Of a stretch of DNA of 64,000 nucleotides, positions 1-12,675 are shown one piece after another (position 1 is the first letter of the stretch; each line of letters starts with the position of its first letter). The notes beneath the pieces were generated by a model, which saw nothing but the letters and a program-made list of their open reading frames with translations, did not search any database and was not told where the DNA came from. This DNA comes from Archilochus colubris (Eukaryota; Chordata; Aves; Apodiformes; Trochilidae): NCBI GenBank assembly GCA_023079485.1, contig CM041090.1:8988519-9052518 (forward strand), written 5' to 3'. Both the position numbers and the translations under genes were made by a program.

Positions 1-1262
1 AGACTTCACACTCATCCCATGATTCATTCCAACAGCATTGTACCATACCTCCTTTAATCTACCTCAAAATTTCCAGTCAGACAATGTGACAAACTTCTCA
101 GAAACACAGAGCAAGTTAAAAAAACGTAGTTAACATTTAGCACCTGAAAGAATTTCTATTTTGAGACATAAACTAAAACCTATATCTGGGTTAGATTTAT
201 CTAAAATTGAGAGATGCATTTGCTCATAAATTAAACATCAACAGGTTTTTACAGATTCATGTATTTTCTACTATAGTGATAGGAAGAAAACTTTGAAGTT
301 AATAAACATTATACTCTTTCCACTATGAGCTGTATAGGTGCTGGTGGTTTGAAATCCCTAATATCAAAGTCTCTTTAAGTTTTCTTTTTCTGTGAAAAAA
401 AATAACACAAGACGTCAACCCCAGGTAATGCTCCTAAGTGGAGCTGAAATTATAACCTTTTTCTTCTCCCTCTGACAGGGCAGATTCATACTGTCATAAC
501 AGCTTGCTGTAGATAATGGTCTGCTAAAATCTTCAAAATGAGAGCTGTTTTTAATTTAAAGAGCTTCATTTTTCTACCTGACATGGAGATTATTGATGTT
601 CCATGTTGAAATCTCTATTTGACAGAAGTTGTGCACCCTGAATTGAGGCAAAGAATGTAAAAATCTTGGCCAGTTAATGAAATTTGAATTAGCTGCTTTG
701 TACAGGCATTTGAATGTGATATGTTCTAAGGTTTCCTGTGCCTCTCTTGGCATCTGCTCACAGCTAGCCAGATCTCATTTTTTTCCCTGAAATTCTTTTT
801 CATTTCATCTGCGGTTATAATGTGTTGAAATTGACTCCTTTTTCAGGTGGGAATGCAAAAGCAGAAGGAATGCATTGTATCTTTGCTGAAATGAGTAAGT
901 AGTTCAGAACTTGGCTCAGACACTGGTCTGCAGCCTGTGGATTTATGGGAGGAAAATGCTTAAATGCCATGAGAGGCTTTTTATTATTACTTGAGGTCAT
1001 TTTATCCAGAGATACATATATCATATCATTTGTAGCATAAAATAAGAAAGGTCATATTTTCAGTCAGTTTTACTGGAATCTCTTGTATGGATTTTTAGGC
1101 AGCTAGTGTAGTGTACCCATATTATTAGAGGCAGGTATATGTTGTATACATTTCACAAGAGAATTTTGCATTCCTGCACTTTATGAAAAATGCTATGAAT
1201 TACACCTGAAGTCAGTAATGTGAAGATGTACGATTTAGTTTTAAATAACCAACACATTTACT
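1..1262. other. AT-rich unique sequence, no gene seen
   Basis: I see no repeat, RNA gene or convincing reading frame here. A 69-codon open frame on the minus strand (815-1024) has no domain and no splice or promoter context. Confidence 0.6.
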
Positions 1263-1559
1263 ATGCAACATATCAAACCCAGGAGTAAAATACATTCTGT
1301 TTCTGAAGCCTCAGTGGTTCAAACTGAAAACATGACTTTAAGATTCTGGTTTGGTCATCCAATCAAAGATGCTGGAGGAGAGTCTGGAGCTGACAGCTTT
1401 ACAAAGAAATCCCTTCACTTGCAGAGGCAGAACCAACAGGTCTTAAAGGCAATGCTGTTGCTAATGATATCAGAAGTCCTCAAGAATAATTCTTCCTATG
1501 AGGAAGAGGCCCAGGACGTAAGAAAAGCTATAGAGAAAATGGCTACCAGCTACAGATGA
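1263..1559 (+). CDS. Unassigned 98-codon ORF, possible terminal exon or pseudogene
   Basis: I do not recognise this protein. The frame runs from ATG to TGA, immediately followed by TAA, and its last 60 residues look protein-like: a polar stretch (residues about 38-55), a leucine/methionine-rich helix with LKAMLLLMISEVLKNN, then a charged helix with YEEEAQDVRKAIEKM. This would suit the C-terminal helical or coiled-coil end of a eukaryotic protein. A weak splice acceptor (aaacccag) lies at 1275-1282 in the same frame, so this could be a last exon on the + strand or a fragment of a processed pseudogene. No poly(A) tract follows closely and no upstream partner exon is visible. Chance ORFs of this length occur in 64 kb, so the call rests only on composition. 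Confidence 0.3.
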   Translation: MQHIKPRSKIHSVSEASVVQTENMTLRFWFGHPIKDAGGESGADSFTKKSLHLQRQNQQVLKAMLLLMISEVLKNNSSYEEEAQDVRKAIEKMATSYR

Positions 1560-3640
1560 TAAAAGACACTTCAGCCAACCTGTGCCAGAAAGAAGTTGCT
1601 ATTTGACACAGGATGGGCAAACCAGCAGCATTCCAGCATAACCTTTAGATATATAACACAAATTTCAGTCAGCTCTGATTGTATTTAAGAGTATCTGTTT
1701 TTCAACTATTAGTCTCTCTTCCATTTTGTGTTGATTGATCTTTAGCCAGTTTGCTCCAACTCACACTCTCATTTCAGGCAGGTCTGAAGATCAAAGGCTT
1801 TTTCTTCATCAGGTAAAGAAAGATGATTCTCACTATGCTCATGAAGTCTCAGTCATTTCTCAGTTTCCCCAATAATTTTGCAATACAACCTGGAATAAAA
1901 TTGGGGAATTATTGGAATGTACACTTAGTGATTGTAGTAATTTCTAATGTTTGTGGATTTAGACATAAGCAGACAGTTCTGTCCAGCAGCATCTGAGGTG
2001 ACACTCACTGAAGAGGGATTAAATGTGCTTGAACAAGTTTTCAGTAAATCAAAATAATCTTTGCCTGATTAGGCCAGAAAGAAATCTGACTAAACAAACA
2101 CATCTGAATTTTAGGTTCATGGTTGTACCTCCTCAACATCCTTATGCAAAGAGGAAAAAAAAAAAGAGGTGATACTTGGCAAGGCTGGCAATTCTATGGG
2201 GTGGCTTATAAAAAATGGGATTATCAACTACTCATTTGAGGTTATCTGTGCACTGATTTTCTGCTGACAGGCAGTAAAAATCATGGCTGCCAAATGCTTT
2301 TAAAGCACAGATCACTCACTGGATGCCAAGCCTGCAAGGCCTGTTATTTGGATATAGCCTGTCTCGATGTAGAAGGCCTGATTTGGAAATCTTTCTCTTT
2401 GATAGATGTTTTCCCCTTCGGCTTCATAGGAAAGTGAAGCAATAAACATAATAAAATCGTAGCACTTAGAGGTAAGCTTTCAAACCAGTCCAGGAGAAAT
2501 TATTATTTATATAAAATAATTCTAAGCCAAACCCAGAATTGTCTCCTTTGACAGATAAGGATAAGTGGTTGTTACCCATGGCATTCTCTCTCCTGTCTAC
2601 ACATATGAGTTCAATATTTTCACATTTACTTCCCATATATTTAGAGGAAGACAACCTGTCTGGTTTTTAACAGTGAATATATTAAATCAAATGCAATCAA
2701 TAAGAGATGTGTAATGATCGTTTCTGATTAACTGCATCTGTCTTTTCTGGACCATTTGGGAAACAAAGATAGACCACAGATGTAGCAGTGTTTTGTAAAA
2801 TCTTGGAGACTCCGAGGCTTATCTATCACAGCATTGTTTGAAGTCTGAGACTTCAAAATCCTCTGCTTCGTGTGCAGTATTTAGGAACTTAATTTTCAGG
2901 TATTTTTCCATTAGTAGTGCCAGGGTTGGAACTTAATGTAAACTCTGAAGATTAAAAAGGTTGACTCATTGTATTTGCTACATTTAAGCAGACAGTGTTG
3001 TAGGGTTTGAAGGGTTTTTTTTTGGTAATACTGCTTGTTTATGACCTAATGACCTAACTTTTAAAACTCTCTTGTGCAAGCCAATTCAAGTAATTTGAGC
3101 TAAAAGTATAATCCCTTCTGAAAACGTGGGTCAATCCAAACAAGTATCTGCCTGTGACACTGATTTTTCAAGCTTCCAATTGCAGGCACACACTTAAATT
3201 ACAAGAAAACTCTACTTGTTCTTTGGTTTACTTCAAAACTAGGCATGAAATTTTTTTCTGCCTTGAACAGACTATCTGGAGAATCTTCCTCTTTATGACT
3301 CCAGTCTAGCTAAGAGTGAGGACTGTGCTGATGTTAAACAGAAAGGCAGAGCCTCTGACCTCAGAGATATAGAACTCCAGCACTTACTAATTCTTAAAGA
3401 AGTTTGATCCTTAAAGAACTAGAGCACAAACAAAAATGAGGCAGATTATTTCCCTTCTCAAATCAGCCACATTAAGAAAACCAAGGCAATATTTGTAATT
3501 TCCTCTGAAAATTCAGTCTGGCATGCAAATTATTTCTTATTGAAGCAATAGGTGACACTTGCTGTGCTATTAGAGAGAACATGGTATTGCTCCTGATAAA
3601 TGACCTGCTCTTCTGGCTTGCTCCACTCAGATGGCTGCTA
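1560..3640. other. Unique AT-rich sequence, no gene seen
   Basis: This stretch holds short homopolymer runs (an A run near 2154-2165, a T run near 3013-3022) and no recognisable repeat or exon. Confidence 0.55.
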
Positions 3641-4640
3641 ATTCAGGGCCATAGGATGGTTCCAATTGGAGAGGATCTCAGGCGATCTCCAGACCAACCT
3701 CCTGCACTGACAGTATCAGTATGGGTCAAAGCAGGTTAGCCAGGGCTTTATTCAGTTGGGTGCTGAAAGCCTCCAAAGCTGGAGATCACAGAACCCCTTT
3801 GGCAAAAGTGTTCTTCTGCTTCAGTGCTCTCAGAGCCTCTTCTACATTCAGTCTGAATCTCTTCTTGCAACTCAACGTTCACACTTTTGTTCCTTGGCCT
3901 GTGCAACACTGAGTAGCCTGGATCCAGTTGCTTGATAAACTCCCTGTAGTACTGACAAGGCTGCTGTTAGGTGTCCCAAAAGCTGTCTGTTCTTCAGGCT
4001 GATCAAGTCCAGCTCCTCTGCTCTCCTCACTGTGTACATGTTCCAGCCCTCAACCATCTTGATGCTGAACTTGCTGCATTTTACCAATTTGTTTCCTGTA
4101 CTGTGGGAGTCCAGAACTGGACATGGTAGAAAAAGGGGTAATCACTATCTTCACTCCTTTGACTCTGCTCCTGTGAATACAGTCCTGGTGCTTTGGGCCT
4201 TCTTTGGTGCCTGCTCATGTGCACTTTGCCTCTGCCAGTCCACCAGGACACCCAGGTCCTTTCCAGCATAGCCACTTCCAAGCCTTTTGGTTCCCAGACT
4301 GCATGGGTACTATGGGTCTTCTTTCCCAGGTGTAGGACCCTGAATTTATCATTGCTGAATTTCATAGATTTCCCATCAGTCCATTCCCCCAACCTGATGA
4401 GGTTTCTCTGAATGGCAGCCCTGTTCTCAGGGTCTTTTCTCCCCAGTTTAATGCCATTTGCAAGCTTGCAGAAAGTGCACTTCTTCACCTAGAGCTTGTT
4501 GATAAAGATGATAAACTCTGTACCTCACTTTAGGCTGACACAGTAACCACTACTCACTGAGCCCAGATATCCAGTCTCTAACCTATCTAGTTATCCATGT
4601 ACCCAGACTGTAACATCTTAATTAGGATGCAAGACCCTCC
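3641..4640 (-). mobile_element. Old CR1 LINE copy, 5'-truncated, minus strand
   Basis: Read on the minus strand, residues encoded at 4488-4081 include IQRNLIRLGEWTD, MKFSNDKFRVLHLGKK and related CR1 reverse-transcriptase C-terminal motifs. The frame then degrades, with VEGWNMYTVRRAEELDLISLK (4050-3990) standing where the CR1 '[12 protein letters not shown]' region belongs. The left boundary near 3645-3710 matches the CR1 3' end in reverse complement (ggatctcaggcgatctccag then accaacctcctgc). The ATTCTATG tail is almost erased. Multiple stops and indels show an old, dead copy. The 5' limit is uncertain: CR1-like matches fade around 4620-4640, and 4640-4830 may be either diverged CR1 or unique DNA. 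Confidence 0.85.
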
Positions 4641-5696
4641 CTTCCACAGGGTCTCTGGGAAGATCTTGTTGATCTCTTTTTGAATTTCCCTGGTGTGTCA
4701 CAATTTGCACAAGTATTCACCCACTTGCTTGACTTGGTGACACAGCTTCTTAGCCCAGGCATGTATCCTGCAAGCATGGACAACCTGTCAGCCCCAGCCT
4801 CCACCCCAGACACTACCAGCAGCCTGGAGAGTTGTCCTTGAGCTCTGCCCCAGTCTGCTTACTGCTGTGTCAGTGTAGTCATTCCAGTCATAGAACTCTC
4901 CCTAGAATATGATCAATGTTTGACCCTCCCTCAGTGAGTCAGCTGAAAACAAAAGCTCAAAGCTTATGACTGAGATTGTTAGAAACTGATAAAGACTGAT
5001 AGGTTTTAGAAACCCATTCCCAGCAGCAGCATTAGAATTAATTCAGTCATACTATGTTGTTCATTATACAACCTCATTAATACTGGAACCATTTCCTTCC
5101 TTTGAGTCACCTTCAAATACCATTTTTTAAAAAAATAACAAAACTCCAGCACATGTTAGGGGTACTGATGCTGACAATCCTGTGGGGGAAAATCCTACAT
5201 TGAACCAGTTCTGAGTCAATGCTCATGATATCTCTTCAGGAACTGACTAAATTTTTTAACGTCAGAGAAGGAAACAAGTGGGTAGCTTTATGTTGGATGG
5301 TTTGAATAATAAGCAATAGAGGAAAGGATCCATGAGAATCCTCCATGGAAAACAAGGAAGAAAAAAGAAATGAGCAGTGGTAAATGAATGAAGAGAATGA
5401 AACTTCCCAATTTGGCCATGAAGAGCTCTTACAACCTCCTTCAAGTTTGTGTAATTTTATTCTTAATTGTATGAAATTGCAGTGTGGGTGGCTCTGCAGC
5501 AACTGCCCACTCCTACCTCAGCCTATGGACATGTACCTTTATTATTTTCATGGGCTAGATTATATGAGATTATATGGACAGGCAATTTTAAGTTTCCTGT
5601 TAACTAGTGTCCTACATGTATGACCTACAAGCAAGGTCATAGTCTAACTTAACTTGTTATATGACCTCATGATGCTTAATAGTTGAACGTGATTTG
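4641..5696. other. Mostly unique sequence between two CR1 copies
   Basis: The first 200 bases could be a more diverged upstream part of the neighbouring CR1. After that I see no feature. Short open frames on both strands at 5236-5623 overlap each other and have no domain. Confidence 0.5.
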
Positions 5697-6602
5697 TATT
5701 GGGTTGGTATTGAGGTTGGCACAATTTAACATCTTTGTTGGCAACACGGAGGGTGGAATTGAGTTCACCCTCAGCAAGTTGGCCTGTGACACCATTGCAT
5801 GGTGTGGTCAACACACTGAAGGGATAGGAGGCCATTTAGAGGGACCTTGGAAGGCTTGAGAAGTGGGCCCATGCAAACCACATGAAGTTCAACAAAGCCT
5901 AACACAGTCTTGCACCTGGGTAGGAACAATCCCAAGCAAAAATACAGGCTGGGTTGACAGTGGATTGAGAGCACTTCTTAGGAAATGGACACAAAGGTGT
6001 TGGCTGATGGGAAGCTCAGCATGAGCCAGCAATGTGCACTTGCAGCCTGGAAAGCCAACTGCATTCTGGGCTGCACCAAAAGAAGCACGACAGCCCATCA
6101 ACAGAGGTGATTGTCCCCATCTACTCTGCTCTGTGACACCACGCCTGGACTACTGGGGCCCAGTACATAAGAGTCTAGAGGTGGGCCACAAAGATGCTAA
6201 GAGGGCTGGAGCATCTCTCCTAAAAAGGCAGGCTGAGAGAATTGGAGTTGTTCAGAGAAGGCTCTGTGGAGACCTTATAGGAAGCAGCCTTCAAGTACCT
6301 GAAGGGAGACTAGAGGAAATTTGGAGAGACTTTTTACAAGGATATGTAGTGATAGGAAAAGGGCTAGGAGCTTTAAACTGAAGGAAGGTAGATTTAGATT
6401 TGATATTGGTAAGAAATTCTTTAGTGTAAGGGTGGTGAGTAACAGGAACAGATTGCCCAGGGAACTTGTGGGTGCCCGGTCCCTGGAAGTCTTCAAGGCC
6501 AGGTTGGATGAGGCTTGGAGCCTGGTGTAGTGGGAGATGTCCCTGGCCATGCAGGGAGGTTGTAACTAGACTGTCTTCAATGTCTCTTCTAACCTAACAA
6601 TT
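5697..6602 (+). mobile_element. Old CR1 LINE copy, plus strand
   Basis: The order of CR1 landmarks is intact: an 'atctttgttggcaac' segment near 5730, 'gagttcaccctcagcaagtt' (5761-5780), the LEKWA-MKFN equivalent (about 5850-5895), 'atgagccagcaatgtgcac' (6020-6040), the LFSLEKRRL equivalent near 6250, and 'gatttgatattggtaagaa' near 6395-6415 (FDIGKKFFSVRVV in translation). It ends with a decayed 'tgtctcttctaacctaacaa' in place of the normal 3' end and tail. Frameshifts break the reading frame (for example the open frames 6034-6381 and 6321-6530 are in different frames). This is a dead copy, much older than those at 20, 30 and 34 kb. Confidence 0.88.
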
Positions 6603-8959
6603 GCATAGCTACCTTTGGTTACAACTGACAAGTTTAGATTTAGGCTTAAGACTAAAGCATAATAAAGGAAATCCAACTTGTAGGATCTTATTTTCTAATT
6701 TCTGAAAACATTTATGATCCTAAAGCCATGTAGGAATTCAGGTACCTGTCTCATGAACAACTTTACTCTCCTTCAAGTAATCTGAAATGCTTGATGTTAA
6801 TTTGTCACAGCTCTAAACACGCTTTATAACTGGTGTACTTTTTATTGCTGTCATGGCTGCTCTTATTAGCAAACTTGAGTCATACTTTCAATGACAGGTA
6901 ATTTCTGAAAGCAGGATGGAGGCACTGGAGATAATGTTAATATGGTTCCTGGTAACAACACTGAGAAAGAAAGAATAAAATCAGACTGTTTTCTCTTCAG
7001 TGATGCCAAGCATTTACTCTTCCTGGTTTTTGTGTGAAATGGTACTTTGCATAAGTAACAAACTAATGAATATGAGATGGACATAAAAAGAGACAACACA
7101 ATATTTAAAATCAGTTAATGATAGTAACTGGAAATGGTAACTTAAATGGTCACCAGTAAACACTGAGTCTATTGCAAGACTTCCAGCACTGGAGAGATTC
7201 TTGATAAATACGTCGCTAACTGTGGTCATAATTTCTGATGACTGATCCCCCAGATGTCAGAACAGTTTTCTGTGCCATTTGAGTGGTAAGAAATGGTCAT
7301 TTGTCTCTAGGTTGTTCAAGGTACCCAAAGGAAATATGAAAATATCTGTGAGGATTCTGGTTGGAAAACAGTCAGTCAAACAGTTGAAGAGAATCTATAC
7401 CAAAGACATTGTTCCCTAGATCATTCCTTTTGCACTATCCATGCCCCTCTCACTCAGCTTGATGTCAAGGACAAGAGAGTGGATATTCATCTGAAAAAAG
7501 AGGTTATCAGGTGGGGTGAAGGAATGTGTTACCCATCAGGCTGGGTTCTGTCTGAATCAGGGATAAAGTGGCTTAGAGAACTGAAGTGAAGGGCCAACCT
7601 CTATAGCAAGAGGTTTGAAGATCAGACCATTTCTCCCTGTTGCAACCCAAACCCTCAACTCTATCTTCCAGGCCTTGTACTTGTGGAAGGGTGATGGCAG
7701 GAATTGATAGAACCAGGACTGACAGATATGCAGATATGCAAAGCAACAGCTGAAACATTGCCATGTTACATGAAAACTTTTGTGGTGAAAACCAGGGGCT
7801 TGCTGGAACACTGCACATTTCTGGGTAAGTGATGTCACAGGTCTGGGGAATGTATTGATGGTACTAGAATGGGGGCAGGTAGCCCCATTTTGTGAACACT
7901 GTAAGTCACAGAGCACCTATGAGCAATCAGTTTCAGTCACAAAGTAGTCACACTGATAAAGTACATTAAAGAATCTGATACAGAAATTAAGATTTTATAA
8001 CCAAACTCTAAAGCTGGGGTTACTCTGAAATGGCTGGGCTGTCAGAATGTCCCTTAAATTATATCTGTATAGAAACCAGAACTTACACATAGGTATAGGC
8101 TCAAGAACTCAGTTTATATTAATGACGTTGCAAACATTTAGGGCTTGTTTGTTGTTGGGTATTTTTCTAAGCTGTGACGTTCTTTTGAAAAAAATAGCTA
8201 CTCCTCTCTCACTCCTTGTTTTTGGACGTCAGTTCTAGCAGATAGACACTATGGTCAGTTTAAGTAGATAGAAACTATGTTCTGGACATACAAAGCATTC
8301 AGGATAAAATTTTGTGGGATATAACATGCTATTTCCTGGTATCACCAGTTCTATATTCATCATTGTTTAGAGAGATAGATAAGACTCTTGGAGAGGGAAT
8401 GAAACAAAATTGAAATATTTTTATATGCAGATTCATGGTTTACCTAGATCTTAAATAATTAATCTTAAATACTACATGCATACAACTTAAGACACACAAG
8501 TATATGATAGAATTAAAAAAATAAATAAATGAGAGAGGTTATAAAGGAATGCATTAGCTTTTGTAGCAGGAAATGCTGAATAGGTAAGAACTGTCAGTAT
8601 AAAAAACCAAAGACATCAGACAGAGGTAAGGTACAACTCCCTGAATGAGAAAGCATAAGGAAGGACTCTTTACTCTTCAATGAGCCTGATGACTGAGAGG
8701 TACCTAAAGAACTGTGTGAACAGCTTGTTTAAAACAAACAAAGTACTCTGTCACACAATGTGTAACTAGATTGTAGAATACATTTCCTCAGGGTATTATA
8801 CAGAGAAAAACAAGAAGTGGCTTATGGAGAAAAGCAGTGAAGATGGTGGTTGAACAATGTGACTTTAAAGCAAAGTTGGTCTCAGGAAAAGCCTATATCA
8901 ATGATTTCTGTAAACTGCAAGGGTGGACAGGAAGAATGATCACTCTGAACTTGACCTAT
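6603..8959. other. Unique sequence, no gene seen
   Basis: No recognisable repeat or RNA gene. Two overlapping minus-strand frames (7557-7916 and 7573-7818) lack domains and signals and are most likely chance. A short tandem of agatatgc occurs near 7725-7740. Confidence 0.5.
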
Positions 8960-10090
8960 TTACAACCTGTTCTCAAACAATACATAAGGGCAGAAAGGCA
9001 CAATAACAGCAGTGGCAACCCCAATAACCTATTCAGAGAAGGGAGCCCCTGCCCCAACCCTCCTTGGGCTGTCACAGGGGACAATGAGCCCCATGGGCCG
9101 GTTTGACCCTTATCTGTGAGCCTGTTTAGTCTCCTTTCAAACTGGGGGTTTAGCCTAAGGGCATGAGATGCAGGGAATGAGCATTTGAGGATTGTATGAA
9201 ACAGATAATGGGATTTTTATGGGGAGATGCTAAAGGTGGGGTGAGTTCAAGGTGTTTTGGAAAGGAGTAAGCATGGAAGACTTGAGGAAAAAAGAGATAA
9301 GAAAATCTATAAGGTGTTACTTGGTCAGTAAGCTTGCCTGGCCATATACTGCACCAGGTCAGTGCAGTCTGTCCCATCTTCTTATTAAATACCTTTTCTG
9401 ACTCTTTTTGGGTGCCAGCAGCTGGAGTGTAGCTCATATCTATATCTAATCACTAAAGAGCAAGCTGAAAAAATCAGTGAGCAGGTGAAGTGTTCTGGGA
9501 GCAAGGTGTGTGTTTCTGCGAGTGTGATGAGTGGGAGAGTTGGCTACTGGAGGAATCAGGGGATCCAGGCTAAGTGCTGTAGAGACCCTGGGGTCTGGAG
9601 GTGATCAGGGACCTGTTTGGATGTGTGGGTGCACAGGATTCAAGTGTGTCTGAGTGAGAGGTCTGGACAACCACCTAGAGTGGGGCTGGAGCCTTGGCAG
9701 TTCATATGTCTGGGTACCAGCCATGGGAGATACCAAGGATCCAGGAGGCAGATACTGGGCAGCCTGGGTGTCTGAGCTCAGCTGCTGAAGGGGTCTGCAT
9801 TGTACAGACATAAATATTTCCCAGTCAGGTCTCCAGCCTGGTCAGGTGGAGAGGGATATTGGCTGAGGCCACTGGGCCACTGCTCTGTTTTTGTTTGTAT
9901 GAGTTAGTTTTGTGTGTTTCCATCCATCTTGATCTGTGCAGCTGGCTGTGTGTATTTGTGTGTAACTCTTCCATCTGTGTTTGTGTATGTGCCCAATGGG
10001 AATATATGCTCAGCCTCATTATTGGTTGGACCTGGGGTGTGGAGCTGTGGCAATCTTGCCTTTTTTGGACTGTCAGGTTCAACCACTACC
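8960..10090 (+). mobile_element. Candidate LTR or LTR fragment of an endogenous retrovirus
   Basis: This block is more GC-rich than its flanks and has the layout of a retroviral LTR on the plus strand. A TATA-like ctataagg sits at 9307-9314, and an ATTAAA poly(A)-like signal follows at 9384-9389, about 75 bases later, as in a U3-R arrangement. A TG-rich stretch (tgtgtttgtgtatgtgcc and similar) lies at 9890-9995. I see no gag, pol or env reading frame next to it, so it would be a solo or fragmentary LTR. The boundaries are approximate: I could not find a convincing TG...CA end pair or target-site duplication. It could instead be an unrelated promoter-like sequence or two adjacent repeats. Confidence 0.4.
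9307..9389 (+). promoter_or_regulatory. TATA-like box and ATTAAA poly(A)-like signal within LTR-like block
   Basis: ctataagg at 9307-9314 and attaaa at 9384-9389 are spaced as expected for the start of R and the poly(A) signal of an LTR. Such short motifs are common by chance, so the value is in the spacing and setting. Confidence 0.3.
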
Positions 10091-12675
10091 TAATGTTTAC
10101 TACCACTAGTTGCTACCAGAACATGTTGAGTAAGATGGCTTTTATTCTGGACTCAATACAGCAACTCTGTACAGACAATTAAGGATGCATTGTAAATTTC
10201 AACAGTCATGACTAAAAAAAAAATTCTCAAAAATAATGTAATGAATTCCCTCTAAATTCCCTTTACTTCATATTTTCCTTATCTAATTATCTACTTTATC
10301 CTCCCTACATGAAGTCATCTGTTGTCTCTGTATCAGCTAGCCTTACCTTTACACATTCTGGTGTAAAGTTTTAGCTTTACTGCTTTTATAGTCTTTGAAT
10401 TCACCTGAGGGAAGAAAAATCATCATAAATTTAATAGCTCTTCTGAACAATGACAGAAAAAATCAAGAAAGGATCCAACAAACAAAATGAAAACTGTTGC
10501 AAATAGCAGCTGAACACTTACTTGATACTTAGCCAAGGTGATATGAGGTGTGAATTAGTATTTTTTCATTTTTCTTTCCTTTTCACAACAAATCACAATG
10601 AAAAAAGACAGGAAGCTGACATGTAGCTATTTACATTTCAGTTTTCTGTTCTCAGTGCCAAATGACATTCTGAAACATGTACCAAACATGACAAAACAGT
10701 GATATACATATTCTCAGGAGTTGCTATCCTCTTACATTTTAATTTTTTAAAGCTTTTTAAAAGTTTTAAAAGGAACTTCTTCCACTTCTTTTATTCATGT
10801 ATGTAAAATATAATATTGTCTGCAGCCACCACAGATGCATTGTAGAATTCAGCAGAGAATTTAGGGGAAAAGGTCAGGTTAAGCAAGGAAAAAAAAAACA
10901 TTGTAAGCAGTAAAAATTGTGATGAGAATTTAGATTATCAGATTGCAATTAGCAGAAAGCAAATTTCAAGTACTTTTGCACTGGAGTTAGTAACACCAGG
11001 CTGGTCTGTCCACTAGAAGTGTCTGTGGGTTGGATCTTCAGACAGCAGTTGAGCTCTAACAGAAGATTCATGCCCTGAGAAGCACAGGTTTCCATAGTGA
11101 TGGCTTGAATCCTGGCTGAAAACAACGTTGTCTCTTTATTGCTTTAAGAAGCATGTGAGGTCTTCTGTGCAGCTACTTACTCGCATGTACTGAGCTGGAG
11201 ATCAGAGATGAACACAGCCTGAAGTTATATGACTTCAAGTCAGAAATGAGTATGAAATTTCTTAGAAGCAGCCGAATGTCTTTTGTTATGTTTGACAGAG
11301 CTGTACATAATCAAAGACATTGCAATAGCTTAGGGCTGCATGTTTAAGTTATTTCCCTTGTGAATAAGCTGCACAAAATTTAACTGCCTAAGTATTTACA
11401 TATTTTCTGAGACTTCCTCATTGCAAAAGAGAAACGTTTGTCTTTGTAATTGTCAAAACATGCTACTCTTTAATCTGGCATAATATTTACCACTCTGGTA
11501 CCTTGTGTCAGGAATTCAGGCTCAGGTTGTAGATGGTATCAAATTTTAGTAAGTGATAATGACACTGGGGAAACGTTGCCAGAAGAAACATCTTAACTAT
11601 GCAAGTTAAAAATTGCCATTCAAGCACTGATTTATGGTGCTTCTAATTCTAATATACCTTTGAAATGTCAATGAAATTCTTATGTCTATTTGTGCTAGGC
11701 AACGCCTTTTGTAATGAGGTGCAGTGTTTTCTCATCTCTGAAGCTCACTGCACAGAAATCCCTAGCAAAGGAACGTAACAAATGTCTGGTGTTATTAACT
11801 CCATTCTGTAAAGCTGAGATGTTCAAGTGAAAAGGCTGGAGATGAAGAGATGAGGACAAACATTCTTAGCATGCTAGAATATAGCTGCCAAGCTGACTGG
11901 TGAGCAAACTGTTTTAGAGTATCTGTTCTACTGCATTGGTACAGGTCTTTCTAACAGCATTTTTACTGCCTGTGAAACCAAAATATTCTGCATGCAGTGT
12001 TAGGCAGAACTGAACTGTGACTCTTTGTGCATGACTCCCCATTTCTACAACTGTCCTGGACAATTTTTTATCTTAGACCATTAAGAATCAAAAATTGCAT
12101 CCCTGCTTAATCCTGGGTGCCCAAGTCCAAACTGAACCCAGGAAGTGCTTGCCAAAACTCTGTGAGTGTACAAATCCCCTGGGCTTAACAATCAGGGACA
12201 GCATCTGATGCTTTGCAAATTGTCAGTAATTCTCACTTTTAATGGATGTCAGTGTAGTAGTGATGTAAAAGTTTAATTTATCTAACAGATAAGTGATTAC
12301 AGTACTCAGCCTCAACAGGAGACCTAGATTCAGCTCACTCATTAGACTGGACCTATATCTTACCTTTCAAGAAAACTATATTCAAAAAAAGAGGAATATT
12401 CAAGTAATAATAAGTGTATGAAGCTGGGAATAAGGACATGAAAGAAAGGAGAAAGGGCAGGTCCAGAAAGAGGTGTGAGAGCAGAATTAGGACAACTGAG
12501 AAGGGGATAAGACTCCACCATCTAATGGGTGTTCTGGCCTGGGAGGTTTTCAGTGTTTGCACATGTGAGGATTTATTGGAAGGACAGGTTTGTGAGGGCA
12601 TGCAGTATCTTTCTTAGATGAATCATTATTGTAGTAGAAAACTTGTAGGTAGATATTCTCAGGACTGAACTGCAG
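10091..12675. other. Unique AT-rich sequence, no gene seen
   Basis: The stretch includes an A/T block at 10738-10775 and A runs near 10213 and 10892. No repeat family or exon could be recognised. Confidence 0.55.

Noticed and set aside
4032..4411. Plus-strand ORFs at 4032-4271 and 4193-4411
   Set aside because: They are antisense shadows of the minus-strand CR1 copy.
9859..10182. Plus-strand 107-codon ORF with Cys/Val-rich segment
   Set aside because: The cysteine and valine richness comes from the TG-rich part of the LTR-like block rather than from a protein.
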